A stretch of DNA of 64,000 nucleotides from Eutrigla gurnardus (Eukaryota > Chordata > Actinopteri > Perciformes > Triglidae), in NCBI GenBank assembly GCA_963514095.1, contig OY741284.1, positions 6,668,016 to 6,732,015 of the forward strand, in the 5' to 3' direction. Below the pieces are notes generated by a model. It worked only from the letters and a program-made list of their open reading frames with translations. It was not told where the DNA came from and did no database searches. The translations under genes and the position numbers were made by a program. Positions 1-11,458 of this stretch are shown here, in pieces (the first letter of the stretch is position 1; every line of letters begins with the position of its first letter).

Positions 1-63
1 ATGGTTGCCATTTTCCGCTCCAGTTGCAAGGCCAGGGAGAAGCTAACCGAGATGCAGGCCTGC

Positions 64-1131
64 CCTTAAACTCATTCAAGATGTTGAAACAAGATGGAAT
101 AGTACATATGACATGCTACAACGTTTATATGACGAAAGAGAGACCGTGGCTGCTTCCCTGTCCTGTCTGACTACAGACCAAGCACCTCTGAACAACTATG
201 AATGTGAGGTCATTTCTGAGTGCTTGGATCTTCTTCGACCATTCAAATTGGCAACTGTGGAGCTGTCTGAGGAGGAAAGAGTCTCTGCATCAAAGCTTAT
301 TCCACTCTACCGAATGATCCAACATAAAGTCAACGACAAAATGAGGGGCTCAACACACAATCCGACTCTTGAAATGGGTAGGCTATGTTGCAATAACATC
401 AATGCCAGATGTGACCATGCATATCATTATGTTAAATGTTATAATTAATGCTAGTGTTTGTTTGGTACTCTGCTAAGAGATGGGATCCAAAGCAGATGTG
501 GCACCTACGAAACGTCAACCTTGTTAACCTTTGCCACATTGCTGGACCCACGTTTTAAATCCATTGCATTTGGAAACCCACAGAAGGCCCATGAAGCAGA
601 ACAGAAACTTATTTGTGAGTGTGCTTCGTTGATACGTGCTGCTACATTAACACCTGGTGAGTACTGTTTTTATTTCTGTGTACTGCATGATGTAGCATAA
701 TGGAAAGAGTCATATGTAAGTTATATACTGTAAAGTAATTGCTGTTTTGCATTCAAAATAGACCCACAAGATTCATCCTCAGGCTCACAAACATCACCTA
801 CACCATCGGCATCAACATCAGCAGCATCAACATCCCCATCAGCAGAGAGTTTGTGGGATCTGTTTGACAGTCGAGTGAACCAAACTCATATTGTGCAAAG
901 TGCAACTTCGGATGCAACTGTGGAAGTGAAAAATTATTTAAGAGATCCTTTTATTCCAAGACGGGCAGATCCTTTGAAATACTGGCAAGAGCGACGTGCT
1001 GTCTTCCCTAATTTGTACCAGCTGACCAAGACATTTTTAAGTGTCCCTGCAACAAGTGTACCCTGTGAAAGGATTTTTTCTAAAGCAGGTGTTATCGAAA
1101 AAAGGAAACAGTCTCAGCTCAAAAAGAGCTG
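64..1131 (+). pseudogene. hAT-superfamily (ZBED-like) transposase, 3' part, broken
   Basis: Three coding blocks match the C-terminal half of a hAT transposase. Block 1 (about 64-377) holds the conserved TRWNSTYDML segment. Block 2 (480-656) holds LLTFATLLDPRFK. Block 3 (762-1131) holds the dimerisation region with YWQERRAVFPNL and SVPATSVPCERIFSKAG. The blocks are separated by credible introns: donor GTAGGC at 378 with an AG ending at 479, and donor GTGAGT at 657 with an AG ending at 761. Both junctions keep the frame. Near 1120 a one-base shift puts the expected ending (KRAEQILFLNKN) out of frame and creates an early stop. A second break lies near 60, where the reading frame is lost. The N-terminal zinc finger and catalytic half would lie left of the window. 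I read it as an old element, or a domesticated ZBED-type gene that has decayed. Confidence 0.8.
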
Positions 1132-1700
1132 AACAAATATTATTTTTGAATAAAAATCTTTGATTATTGTATTGCATATAACAATGTGTCATTTATTTAT
1201 TTTTAATAATGTTTCTTTAATTCAACCTGTATTCTACTTAAATTAAGGAAACCTAAGACCGGCTCATTTCATAGTGGCACATAATTAGGAGTTTTCTTTG
1301 GCCAGAGCATGTAGTTCACAGAAGTGGCCACTAGATGCCACTGTACAGTTAGGTTTCATATTCGTTTCAAGGCTTCAACACATACTGAAACATCGCTTCG
1401 AACTGTTTCGAAGCTTCCCTTTGTCCATCACTAGTTGGTATCGAAATAAACGGAGAACAAAACGGAGCACGTAAGAATCTCTCCACAGCATAAAGGCTTT
1501 AGCTAAGAACCACTCGTAGAAGCTATTGACCTAACAAAGTAAAAACTGTGCGCTCTCTCAGCATTCACCTGTTGGTTTGCACACCTGCGTGTCATCAGAG
1601 ACCTAATCATAAAGGCCTCCTGTCACTACCACCGGTCAACACTAGGTGGTGCCATTTCTAACGTCTTAAAATAGGTAACTAGAAACAAAATAAAGAACGG
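1132..1700. other. Non-coding gap beside hAT remnant
   Basis: No coding frame is supported. The stretch begins with an A/T-rich tail carrying an AATAAA-like motif just after the hAT frame, then low-copy-looking sequence. One short motif near 1327, CCACTAGATG, resembles a partial CTCF core but lacks the final GGC. I see no RNA gene here. Confidence 0.4.
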
Positions 1701-1709
1701 CTCCAACAA

Positions 1710-2035
1710 CACATTTATCAACTCAGTTCCAATGACTATATGTCTGCATGAAAGGAAGTGTTAAATATGCAAATGCACATACGGTTTGTTTTCATGAACG
1801 GCCAAAGTGTGCAGCACTTTTAATGTTGCTCTCGCAAAGAATTGTGGGTCGGCGTGATCTCCTTTCCTTTCCTATAGGAAGGTCCGTTGCATCCGATGCT
1901 AAAGGAGCTCTGAAAGGAAGCATTGGAGCTCCTTTCCTTTGCATTTAGAGAATCCCAACGGCTCTTATCATGGCGGCCACTTGTTTACTTCCAGGTCACT
2001 TCTTCAGTTAGGAACCTTCCTAAGCAAATAGACTA
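1710..2035 (+). repeat. Interspersed repeat, copy 1 (pair with 28.6 kb)
   Basis: This block is closely similar, in the same orientation, to 28601-28925. Shared landmarks are TTCCAATGACTATATGTC at the left, the AAAGAATTGTGGGTCGG segment in the middle, and a right end AGGAACCTTCCTAAG. It contains internally repeated GGAGCTC/TCCTTTCCTTT motifs. No coding capacity is supported. It is probably a non-autonomous DNA element or part of one; terminal repeats and target duplications could not be fixed. Confidence 0.7.
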
Positions 2036-2640
2036 ATGGACTGCACCCTTTGTCTTAATGTTAGTGATCGCCACATCACTCATATGTTAGCGAGTAGCTA
2101 ACACGTAGCGTGGCACGACGAGCAAAAGTTCACCTCCCCTCCAGCTGATCGGATCTCTGACGCTCATTTAAGACGTCACGCAACCGGCGACGGCGACTTG
2201 TTACACGTCACGGCCTCTCTGGTTCCACAAAACCGGCGTGAAGGCGTGATTGTAGCGTTACCTCTGTGTAAAAGCACCTGATCTAAATGTTCTCCTCTGT
2301 TAATTACTTAAAATCAGCTGAAAAACATTTTGTTCAGTTCCTTGATTGTTTTTCATCTTTGAAACAGGTGGAAAACTCCAAACACGAGGTGCACATATTG
2401 TGTTTTAGTCAATTATGTTACTTAAAACATGAATTATTTTCATGTCAGTCGTGGTCCTCTTCACCCTCTTGTGGCCAAAATGAGTATCACAACAACAAAC
2501 ACCATCATCTGCTGCTGATGACTTTTTACTATTATGAGCGTTTCTCCTGCAGCACTGCTCTGACGACACGTCGTAGTGCATTTCTGCCATGGGGAATAAC
2601 TATGTTCTAACTATTGTCTTATTCCGAATCTTCTATGGTG
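2036..2640. other. Unassigned stretch
   Basis: No gene is supported. The short frames here do not resemble known protein families and overlap one another on both strands. Confidence 0.3.
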
Positions 2641-2780
2641 CTTCGGTGGTTCCTGGTAGACGGACCCTCCTCATGTTCTGAGGTTTTTGAGACTGTGTCC
2701 TGATCTGATGGAGGGTCCAGTGTTTAGACTGGAAACCCTCCCCATTTAGAAAACGCAGCACTAGAGCTGTTCTCCCAGAC

Positions 2781-3531
2781 CGGCTGGACTCACGGTGCCT
2801 GCGGGGCTGCTTGGTCTGTCCGTGAGGACCCCCGTCCCCTCGGTCACGCTGCTGCTCTCGTCCTCGTCCGTCTTCGTCCGGATGTCTCTTCCTGCCGCGG
2901 CCCCGGAAACCCCCCACCTGCTTCTGGCTCAGGTCGAAGAAGAACTGATGGGCCGGCTCCTGAACAGACGACAGGAAGGACAGACACAGAATAAAAATGG
3001 ATCACATGACCACATTCAGCACCTCTAAGTGACCTGGAGTGTCATTTTCTTTTTAAAGGATCTCACTGGCAGTCATGATAAGAGCTGGTTGAAATAATAA
3101 AATGCTACTAGATTTAAAACCCTATGTAAATGAGGTAGGTTAGTTCACGTGTATTTATTAAGAACCTGAGTGGTTCAGACAGGACACGCCCCTCTGAGAG
3201 CCAATTAAAGAGCAGGCTTCAAAGCAGACAAACGAGTTTTGAAAACATTTCCACTAAGATTTGACGAGTCATCAGATCGGCTCACCGATCAGACGGTTTA
3301 GAATGACTACCAGCTGATAACAGTCAGTGGCTGATCAGCTGATATTCATAAGAAAGGCATGAAAGCTCTCGGTACCTCCTCCTGTGCGGCGCTGAAGTCC
3401 ACCTTCAGTTTGTCGGTCTTGTCTTTGGCCGAGGCTCTGTACGGTTTTCTGTCCCGTCCTTCGGCTGCTTCACCAGCTCCGACGGATCCATGGACTTCAT
3501 GGGGATGATGTTGAAGGCGTACAAATACTGC
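2781..3531 (-). pseudogene. Two exon-like blocks of an unidentified gene
   Basis: On the minus strand, block 1 (about 3375-3530) lies between a pyrimidine-rich tract ending CTGCAG and a donor GAG|GTACCG. It reads YLYAFNIIPMKSMDPSELV and then, only after a one-base shift in an A run, KPYRASAKDKTDKLKVDFSA. Block 2 (about 2781-2960) follows a pyrimidine tract ending TTCAG. It starts EPAHQFFFDLSQKQVGG and continues into a highly basic RG/RD-rich tail. The frames of the two blocks are compatible across the intron. I do not recognise the protein. The frameshift suggests a decaying duplicate or an assembly error in a homopolymer. Another possible coding scrap lies at about 3910-4075 on the same strand. 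Confidence 0.35.
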
Positions 3532-3909
3532 AGCAGACAGACAGGCAGACAGACAGTTCTGGATGTGATGGCGTGTATCGTACGGGCCCGTTAACCAAAA
3601 TAAAATGTGTGGCACAATTATCACTTGATACCCCAAAAACTCACGTTAAACTGAAATGTAACTCAAAACGTCATAACACAGCTATGTTCAGCACAGAGAA
3701 TATGGATGAGATAAACCAGCAACACTTGCTAATATCAATCACAGATTGTCCTTATGGAAATGTTCCACACAGAATAAACTCATTCACTATTCAAGTCACT
3801 TTAAATGTTCTCCTTTTTTTCCAAATGAATAACAACACAATAAGATGCACTTCAACCTTCAAAGGATATGTTCGAGAGGATGAAGATCCTGGCAATGCAT
3901 CTCCACACT

Positions 3910-4075
3910 AGTAGCTCAGTTCGTCACACGATCCACTTGGAGAAGAACGGTTCAATACAGCAGCGTAGTGGAGGTTTCTGCCCAGTCTGACAGCCGACAG
4001 CTTCACTTCCTCTTCGGTCTCGAAGCGCCACGATCCGGGTCACGGCAGCAAAGATGTAACCCAGCCCGTGTGAGA
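3910..4075 (-). other. Possible exon scrap, unidentified
   Basis: The minus strand reads LGYIFAAVTRIVALR and then, in a different frame, FETEEEVKLSAVRLGRNLHY before a stop near 3910. The switch of frame and lack of clear splice sites argue against a working exon. It could belong to the same decayed gene as the blocks at 2.8-3.5 kb. Low confidence. Confidence 0.2.
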
Positions 4076-5117
4076 TGGCGCCTCTCTACACCCGGAGACT
4101 CTGCGTTGTGTTGATGTGGGATTTTGTTGGGTCAATGCGAGGGACGAGTCGGACACACGGACGGTCAAGATCGTGGCTGAGACCGCGCGGTTTATTAAGT
4201 GTCGATGCTGGCGGCTCCACCTTGCAAACCATAAACAAACACTGACGTCAGTCAAGTCATATGTCATAAAGTCATAAAGTAACTGTACAGTATTCAGAAT
4301 AAAGCGATGGGCCCTCACAGCTATTAAACCCCTTAAAACAAGGTTTCAGCTCAAAACACAGAGCATGAGAGAAAACCCACAGGAAGATTAATAGCTAACA
4401 GTATCCGCGGAGCTAGCACACATACAACTAACAAAGCTAGCCATAATCACAGCCGACATACTCGTATAAAACCAGGCAATAAATCCCAACACTTCATCAT
4501 GGTGGTAGACAAACATCTCAATAAACACATCATTTAAATGGAACAGCGAATTAACGATTTATGGTCAAGATATTTCACTAAGATGTGGAGAGATACATAT
4601 AGTGCTTACCTTGCAAACCATAAACAAACACTGAACCAACATGGCGGCCCGCGGAGCAAATACCTGCAAACACGTGTCCGGTAAAGGACAAACAGCACCA
4701 ATCGCGTAACGCCTGAGGGCATAAATACAGCGCCATCTATTGGCCAAAATAGGCAACTGCATACATTTATGTTTCTTCATCACGTTTTAACGCACAGAAA
4801 TAAGCCGAACTAAATGGATTTGTATCACGTTTTTTTACGTAGAAAGCCTCCCTTGTCCAGCAGATATGCTACTAGCATAAACCAGACAATGAAATCTGAC
4901 ACACAAGCTGTTACACCATGGTCCTGATGAAATACACATTTTAAAAAGGACCACATATTCATGGTAGTTTAACAAGATTAAGTGCCATTGAAGATTATAT
5001 GAAGTATTTCTACAGTTAAACTTACACTCTCACTGGTTGTTCCGCCATATCTTTACTAAACCTCAGCTGCAAGCGTCAAAATGAGGGGTTTGTTTTTTGG
5101 AGCTTGAACATCTGGTT
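4076..5117. repeat. Repeat-rich intergenic stretch
   Basis: The string ACCTTGCAAACCATAAACAA occurs twice in direct orientation (near 4219 and 4609), so the segment is at least partly duplicated. A CTCF-like motif (reverse of CCAATAGATGGCG) lies at 4731-4743. No coding frame is supported. Confidence 0.4.
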
Positions 5118-5217
5118 CGTCGCTAATAGTGGTCAGAGATGGGCGAGTGGCGACGTATGTGAACGGGGCTTCAGTCAAAACCAAAACACCAAGGAAGGCT
5201 GAGGAATAGTCACCCAC

Positions 5218-5322
<105 letters not shown>

Positions 5323-5499
5323 CTAATTGTGTTTTAGTCATTTTTGTTCTCATCTTTTCTTGAATGCTTAAACACCTCAACCCCATTTATACATTTGTAT
5401 CAGTACCAGCAGTTTGTAAGAAATTGGTCAGTAATTATTATGTCATATTTTGTTTCTCAGAATTCACCAAATTGATGCAATAAAATGAAATTATTCCAA

Positions 5500-6240
5500 A
5501 TGCCCCCGGACCCCCCTAGAGGATCGCAAGCCCCCCCACCATAGTCTCCAAAGATCCTGTGGGAAACACTACAAACCCATTTGTAATTGGGACAAAATAC
5601 TTAAAGTTAGAGGGAATTAAGGACCACAAGTCCTAAAAACAACACTTGCACACGCTTTAATGTGTATTCTGTACACGTTCAAGAACCATTCTTATGCATT
5701 TTCTGAGTCGGTCACCTTTATTTTAGGCACAAACTATTTGGGCTGGTAAACCCAACCTGCCACAGTGGCTGGTGGCCAAATAATTTAACTACAGGCCCTG
5801 TGTGTGTGTGTGTGTATATATACCTGCTTCACAGGCGGAAATCTCAGCCCCCCCAATGTTCAACTCAAAGTTACGCCCTTGCACACACACCCACACAGAC
5901 ATACCTCCAGACACACAAAGATTACCTCTAGTGACAGGCAAAAAACACATGCATGCCGCTACAGGCGTATTGTGTTATGTATTGTATGTGTTTAAATTGT
6001 AGATGGCGATAAGACAAAGGTAAGTTAACATTTAATTACAGCAGTAACACGAGGGTCCTGAAAGTGTTACTTACAAGGGATTGTTTGTTTTACTCACTCT
6101 CTGTCTTTTTATTTTTTTAAGTTAGGTGTTGGTGGCTGTTCCTGACAGAGGTCTCCAAGTCTCTTTTACTAGGTATTGATGGCAGTAGCAGACCTTCAGG
6201 ATTACACACACTGCACCAGCCTCCCAACAAGAAGAGACAT
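5500..6240. other. Sequence present in copy A only; no gene
   Basis: Lies inside copy A but is absent from copy B. It starts with a C-rich stretch like the end of a common fish hAT element (near 5505-5580), then a short (TG)n run at 5801-5813. No coding frame is supported. Confidence 0.4.
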
Positions 6241-6272
6241 GTCATGTGGAAGACCTAGACTCAGCTTCCAGG

Positions 6273-6535
6273 ACCAGATGAGAAGGATGGAGGACTACTG
6301 GACCAGATGAGAAGGATGGAGGACTACTGGACCAGATGAGAAAGATGGAGGACTACAGGACCAGATGAGAAGGATGGAGGACTACTGGACCAGATGAGAA
6401 GGATGGAGGACTACAGGACCAGATGAGAAGGATGGAGGACTACAAGACCAGATGAGAAGGATGGAGGACTACAGGACCAGATGAGAAGGATGGAGGACTA
6501 CAGGACCAGATGAGAAGAATGGAGGACTACAGGAC
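6273..6535 (+). repeat. Minisatellite, about 29-bp unit, roughly 9 copies
   Basis: Tandem copies of a unit built on ACCAGATGAGAAGGATGG followed by AGGACTACTGG or AGGACTACAGG. Units differ mainly at one or two positions (TACTGG, TACAGG, TACAAG; AAGGATGG, AAAGATGG). The array stops just before the (TA)n run that precedes the tubulin upstream region. It is not present in copies B or C. Confidence 0.95.
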
Positions 6536-6548
6536 CATTTTATATATT

Positions 6549-6565
6549 ATATACATATGTGTGTG

Positions 6566-6603
<38 letters not shown>
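6549..6603. repeat. (TA)n microsatellite, copy A
   Basis: Alternating TA run. The equivalent (TA)n run is very short in copy B (44389-44403). In copy C it is expanded (57375-57449) and carries a Tc1 transposon at its right end. Confidence 0.9.
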
Positions 6604-6605
<2 letters not shown>

Positions 6606-7008
6606 TTTTTGATGTGTAGATGGTTTCATCAGAAAGGAAAGTACAAGAGTAATATGAATCATGATGTATATTTTGGTGACCAATCAACAGTATGGAACAT
6701 TATTATAAGTCTAAAGGCGTTTCCACGTACGCCAAGTTCGGACTTGTGGGTTTTGTAGTTCAGACTTGGCTTGTAGTTTCAGTTTGATTCGGGAGTCCAG
6801 ACTCTGGAGGACTTGGGCTGCGACTGATGACGGTGCACAAATCCACCAGAACGCAAGACAAGAGCGCAGATTGAGAAACGGCGTAAGGCCGGGTTGCTCT
6901 GACAAGGATTTACTTTAAACTTGCTCAAAATTAAGAAATATTAAACGTTAATATCGATGTTATTGGCAGGCGGGGTAGAACAATGGTGGAGGGCCATTTT
7001 AACATTTG

Positions 7009-7160
7009 ATTGGTTCAAAATGGTGTCAAAATGCTTGCGCAAATGAGCCAATCAACATTCGAGCTGAGACGTAGGGGGCGGGTCTTTATGTAGTATAAAG
7101 ACGAACGTTGAGCCGTTACGTACATTCATTGAGAGCTCATACACCGCATCTACAACGAAA
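7009..7160 (+). promoter_or_regulatory. Promoter of beta-tubulin copy A
   Basis: Contains an inverted CCAAT box (GATTGG near 7009), a forward CCAAT (GAGCCAATC near 7045), a GC box (GGGGGCGGG, 7074-7082) and a TATA box (TATAAA, 7094-7099). TATA lies 62 bases before the ATG, giving a short 5' UTR of about 35-40 nt if transcription starts 25-30 bp downstream. The whole block is conserved in copies B and C. Confidence 0.8.
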
Positions 7161-7960
7161 ATGAGAGAAATTGTGCATATTCAAGCCGGCCAATGTGGAA
7201 ACCAGATTGGCGCTAAGGTTAGTTAAACTATATTTCTTTTGACTCGTGACTCATGTCGTGTTCTCCGCCGGGCTCTCTGCTCCCGGAGCGGCGCTTTGTG
7301 CCCGTTCGCGCCACTGAAACCACACCCTGGAAATATGAACTGTCCTCTTCGTGAAAATGGCCATTTAAAGCTGAACGAAACGAATGCCCTTTTGGGTCGT
7401 CTTCAGTACCATCATGTGTTGGAGTTAAAGACGAATAGAAACGATTTAAATGTATTTTTGCATTTCTAAATTAACGTATGCCCGCCTGCTGTAGCAAATC
7501 GTTAATACCAAGTTCAAAAACTGCTGACTGATCCACGTTGATTTGGATTTGCGGAAAATGGTTGCATTATTTGTTCGGCAATGTTACCACAATGCGAAGA
7601 AAGGAAGCAAGGATTTCTGGTGAAAGGAAGAGACACCGATAACGTTATATTAACCTTATAAACGCGACGATAAAATGGGTTTACATGGCGTGTTTGAGGC
7701 CTACTTGGCGATGCCTTTTTCTAGGGCCTATTTGCCCCGATGAGTAGGCTTCTGCTTGTATTGTTTAATGGCGGTTGGCAAATAGCTTTTAGGTGCATTA
7801 CTACCTCCACCTCCTGGACTGGAGTGTAGACCTGAACGTGTTATGTGCCACTACATTAATTACTCATAACACTGGTATCTACGAACTATGTGGAAATATC
7901 CTGGTAGGCAACTCCATGTCATTGCTATTGTGAGGTGAATATGCTGGGGGACACATTCGG

Positions 7961-8003
<43 letters not shown>

Positions 8004-10478
8004 TACTGCGGTTCGGCACTCTTGGGAGGGAGGGTGTCGTTCGCAGCCGTTTAGGACTGCTGGCGATGACGATGGTTAGAGAGGGGGTCAGAGGTTCCTG
8101 TGTGGGGAGGGGAGGTTTGCTGCCTCCTGTAGGAAGTTAGGGCCGGGCTTTAGAAGAGTGCAGGAGCCGCCACTGCCATACTCCCTGCTGCCGTGCGCGA
8201 CACTGACGCCAGCCGAACTGTCTGTGCCGTCCAGCGAAGCCGCTCCCCGGGGAGTTGGACGGCATCACAAGCTCAGACCCCGGGGGAGGGTCTCGTCAAG
8301 CGGGCGAGTTAAGTTTGACCAATATTGTTGTTAAATGTATTTCTGTATGCGTGTGTTTTATATAGGCCGTTGTGTAGTGCAGAGGGGGAGGAGGTTACAG
8401 GTGGGAGAGCTATCGTCATAAGCGGGTTCCATACGGTTCACTTTAAACGGTGAGAGTGGATTGCTGTGATTTCTCAAGTTGCTGTGATTGATAAATTGCA
8501 GTGCCTCCTGCGTTGAGGGTGTTGCGTGCTGTGATTTGAAATGGTGTGCCTTAAAGTGTAAGTTTGACGGAAATTGAAAATAAAGCTATTTTCTGAATGA
8601 AAATACATCAACTAAGCCGTGGAGGAAGTAATTTTCGCTCATCACGCAGTTCAGAGCTAGCACGGGCGGGAGCTAGAGTCCAAAATCGCAAACAGTGGGT
8701 TAGCATGGGGCCAACAGCCACACGCTTTCAAAATCGCATTTTTAAACCACTAACATTGCTCAAAACAGCGCCAAACCTCGTCAGCAGCTTGCTCTGGGTG
8801 TCTACACATAAAACGAAGCACCAACAACTCAGTTCATGAACCCGAAGTTTATAACAGAAGACAGTTAAGAACACTCACCAATTCTATCCCTGCCAGCTCC
8901 TCGCGAAGGATAGTCCGTAAGTGTCCGTAAGTGTTTGCATATTTAATGGATGAATGTTGCTTCTATCATTTGAGCGTGAAGAGCTAACAAAGGTTTGCAT
9001 TCTTTCCTAATAGTTTTGGGAGGTGATCAGTGATGAGCATGGTGTTGACCCAACTGGTACTTACCATGGTGACAGTGACCTGCAACTGGACAGGATCAAC
9101 GTCTACTACAATGAAGCCTCAGGCAAGTTGAAGCTGGTCTGCTTTTATTTATTTATTTATTTAGTGCATGAATGACATTTAATTTGTTCACCACCCCCTT
9201 TTTTTTTTATAGGTGGTAAATATGTGCCCCGTGCTGTACTGGTTGATCTGGAGCCAGGTACCATGGACTCTGTGAGGTCTGGTCCTTTCGGCCAGATCTT
9301 CAGACCAGACAACTTTGTCTTCGGTAAATATTTTGTAAACTTATGGTGCATATCATGGGTAGAAGATTCAAGTTTCTCCACATTTGTGTGAAGCTTAACC
9401 TGATTCGTCTCTTGCAGGCCAGAGTGGAGCTGGCAACAACTGGGCTAAGGGTCACTACACAGAGGGGGCAGAGCTGGTGGACTCTGTCCTGGATGTGGTG
9501 AGGAAGGAGGCAGAGAGCTGCGACTGCCTTCAGGGTTTCCAGCTCACACATTCCCTGGGTGGAGGTACCGGCTCCGGTATGGGCACCCTGCTCATCAGCA
9601 AGATCCGTGAAGAGTACCCCGATCGCATCATGAACACCTTCAGCGTGGTGCCTTCCCCAAAAGTATCAGACACAGTTGTTGAGCCCTACAACGCCACACT
9701 GTCGGTCCACCAGCTTGTAGAAAACACAGACGAGACCTTCTGCATCGACAACGAGGCCCTTTATGACATCTGTTTCCGTACCCTCAAGCTCACGACCCCC
9801 TCATACGGAGACCTCAACCACTTGGTCTCTGCCACCATGAGCGGCGTCACCACCTGCCTCAGGTTCCCCGGGCAGCTCAACGCTGACCTGCGTAAGCTTG
9901 CTGTCAACATGGTGCCGTTCCCCCGTCTGCACTTCTTCATGACGGGCTTTGCCCCCCTCACAAGCCGAGGCAGCCAGCAGTACCGAGCACTCACCGTGCC
10001 AGAGCTCACCCAGCAGATGTTCGACTCCAGGAACATGATGGCTGCCTGTGACCCACGCCACGGCCGCTACCTGACCGCGGCTGCCATCTTCCGTGGCCGC
10101 ATGTCCATGAAGGAGGTAGACGAGCAGATGATGAATGTGCAGAACAAGAACAGCAGCTACTTTGTTGAATGGATCCCCAACAATATCAAGACCGCTGTCT
10201 GTGACATTCCTCCCCGTGGTCTCAAGATGGCCGCCACTTTCATTGGAAACAGCACCGCCATCCAGGAGCTGTTCAAGCGCATCTCTGAGCAGTTCACAGC
10301 CATGTTCAGGCGCAAAGCTTTCCTCCACTGGTACACCGGTGAGGGCATGGATGAGATGGAGTTCACCGAGGCAGAGAGCAACATGAACGACTTGGTGTCC
10401 GAGTACCAGCAGTACCAGGATGCCACCGCTGAGGAAGAGGGGGAGTTTGATGAAGAGGGTGAGGAAGACCTGGCCTAA
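7161..10478 (+). CDS. tubb: Beta-tubulin, copy A (4 exons, 445 aa)
   Basis: Exons 7161-7217, 9014-9122, 9213-9323 and 9418-10478 (57, 109, 111 and 1061 nt, the classic vertebrate beta-tubulin sizes) join to a 445-residue protein. Beta-tubulin binds and hydrolyses GTP and forms microtubules with alpha-tubulin. Visible marks are the MREI autoregulation motif, QAGQCGNQIG, the GGGTGSG GTP loop and an acidic tail ending EEEGEFDEEGEEDLA. The EEEGEF tail is closest to class IVb/II isotypes, so a tubb4b-like gene is likely, not certain. Intron 2 starts with GC (CAG|GCAAGT), the others with GT. Copy A keeps GPFGQ and KYVPRA and has HIQAGQ at the N-terminus. All three copies share FFMTGFAP, where most vertebrate beta-tubulins have proline. 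ATTAAA at 11768-11773 is a candidate poly(A) signal, beyond the inserted Harbinger element. Confidence 0.95.
7932..8935 (+). other. Copy-A-specific DNA in tubulin intron 1
   Basis: Between the shared landmarks ATGTCATTGCTATT and TTTGCATATTTAATGG, copy A carries about 1 kb that does not match the shorter intron of copies B and C. It includes a (TG)n run (7968-8000), a GC-rich block, and GAAAATAAAGC near 8577 that looks like a poly(A) signal. The part after 8590 resembles dispersed fish repeat sequence. It may be an insertion in A or the remnant of a replaced intron. No coding frame is supported. Confidence 0.45.
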
Positions 10479-10529
10479 ATGTATCACTTTTCCAAATATC
10501 ATCTGCTCGATTGTTGATGCGAGCTGTAA

Positions 10530-11422
10530 CAGGGCGTACCCACCAAACGCGATGAAACTTCATCGCGCGACAAGATTACATGTAAAGTCAATGCAAAGAC
10601 GCGATTAGACGCTTCATCGCGCCGGGCGACGCGATGGACGCGATAGCGCGACGCGATGGACGCGAAAAATCGCTTCATCGCGCCATCGCTTCATCGCGCC
10701 ATCGCTCGAGTTGAAATAATTGAACTTTTGCGGCGAATTCGCGTGAAGACGCGCCGCGACAGCCTATCAGCGTTGAGATCGTCACCGACGTGCTGACGTA
10801 CGGACGTCCTGGTGTTCCCTCGCTTTTTGCCGGCTTGCCGCTCCAGTGAAGAAGATGGAGGAGACACTGATAGTCGCCGTGACCGCTCACCCAGAGCTAT
10901 ATGATAGTTCCTGTCCCCTCTACAGAGACAGATGGAAAGGCGCTCCGCAGCTGGAATGGAGCGCCGATAGTTGGTATCCAGGCGGGAGATCCTGGCACCA
11001 ACCCTGGTTAGCAGGTCTTCAAACTGGGCAACAGTCAGCCTGAAGTACCGCTGGAACCGGCCGTCGTCCAGGCGCAGCTCCTGCAGGAGACGGTGGAACT
11101 CGCCGAGCTCACGCCGCCTCCGTAGGGTAGCATGCACCCAGAACCGACGTCGGCGCCTAGCCCGCAGACGAAGCTGGGAACTTCTCCAGAGTAGATACAG
11201 TGCAGCGATGGTGGTTATCTCAGCCATGATCGACGAGAGAATGAAATGGCGGAAGAAATGTTGTTGTTTGGGCGGGCTCGTCGCGCGACGCGATGACACG
11301 ATGCCGCGATGAGGCGTTTTTTGGCATATTGGACCGGCGTCAAAACTGGAGCGTCTAGCGCGACGCGATTTCATTTGTCGCGCGATTAAATCGCGTTCAT
11401 CACGTTTGGTGGGTACGCCATG
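10530..11422 (-). mobile_element. PIF/Harbinger DNA transposon, internally deleted
   Basis: 893-bp element with near-perfect terminal inverted repeats: left CAGGGCGTACCCACCAAACG, right end reverse-complement CATGGCGTACCCACCAAACG. It is flanked by a 3-bp TAA target duplication (10527-10529 and 11423-11425), typical of PIF/Harbinger. The empty site GAGCTGTAATGTTCC is intact in tubulin copies B and C, so the insertion postdates the duplication. Subterminal regions are rich in CGCGATG motifs. It carries only the N-terminal part of a transposase on the minus strand. Confidence 0.92.
10720..11227 (-). pseudogene. Harbinger transposase N-terminal fragment
   Basis: From a Met at 11227 the minus strand reads an Arg-rich N-terminus, then ELGEFHRLLQELRLDDGRF, RYFRLTVAQFEDLLTRVG and TNYRRSIPAAERLSICL. 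These are the conserved N-terminal helices of HARBI1-like transposases of fish. After that point the similarity stops abruptly. The catalytic DDE region is missing, so the element cannot move itself. The frame continues for about 80 more codons of unrelated, Arg/Ser-rich sequence across the deletion junction. Confidence 0.8.
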
Positions 11423-11458
11423 TAATGTTCCAAGTCGGTTCTAGTTCTTGTTGTTCAG

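Noticed and set aside
6273..6535. CRISPR-like array
   Set aside because: Units are contiguous without unique spacers and the genome is eukaryotic; it is an ordinary minisatellite.
6711..6905. Conserved 64-codon frame upstream of all three tubulin copies
   Set aside because: It is conserved because the promoter-proximal DNA is duplicated. It has no recognisable motif, splice signals or start context, so I treat it as upstream sequence.
9801..10502. Long antisense frames of over 200 codons across tubulin exon 4 (also 41051-41848 and 61358-62155)
   Set aside because: Opposite-strand shadows of a strongly constrained coding exon. They carry no family motif and change freely with silent changes in tubulin.
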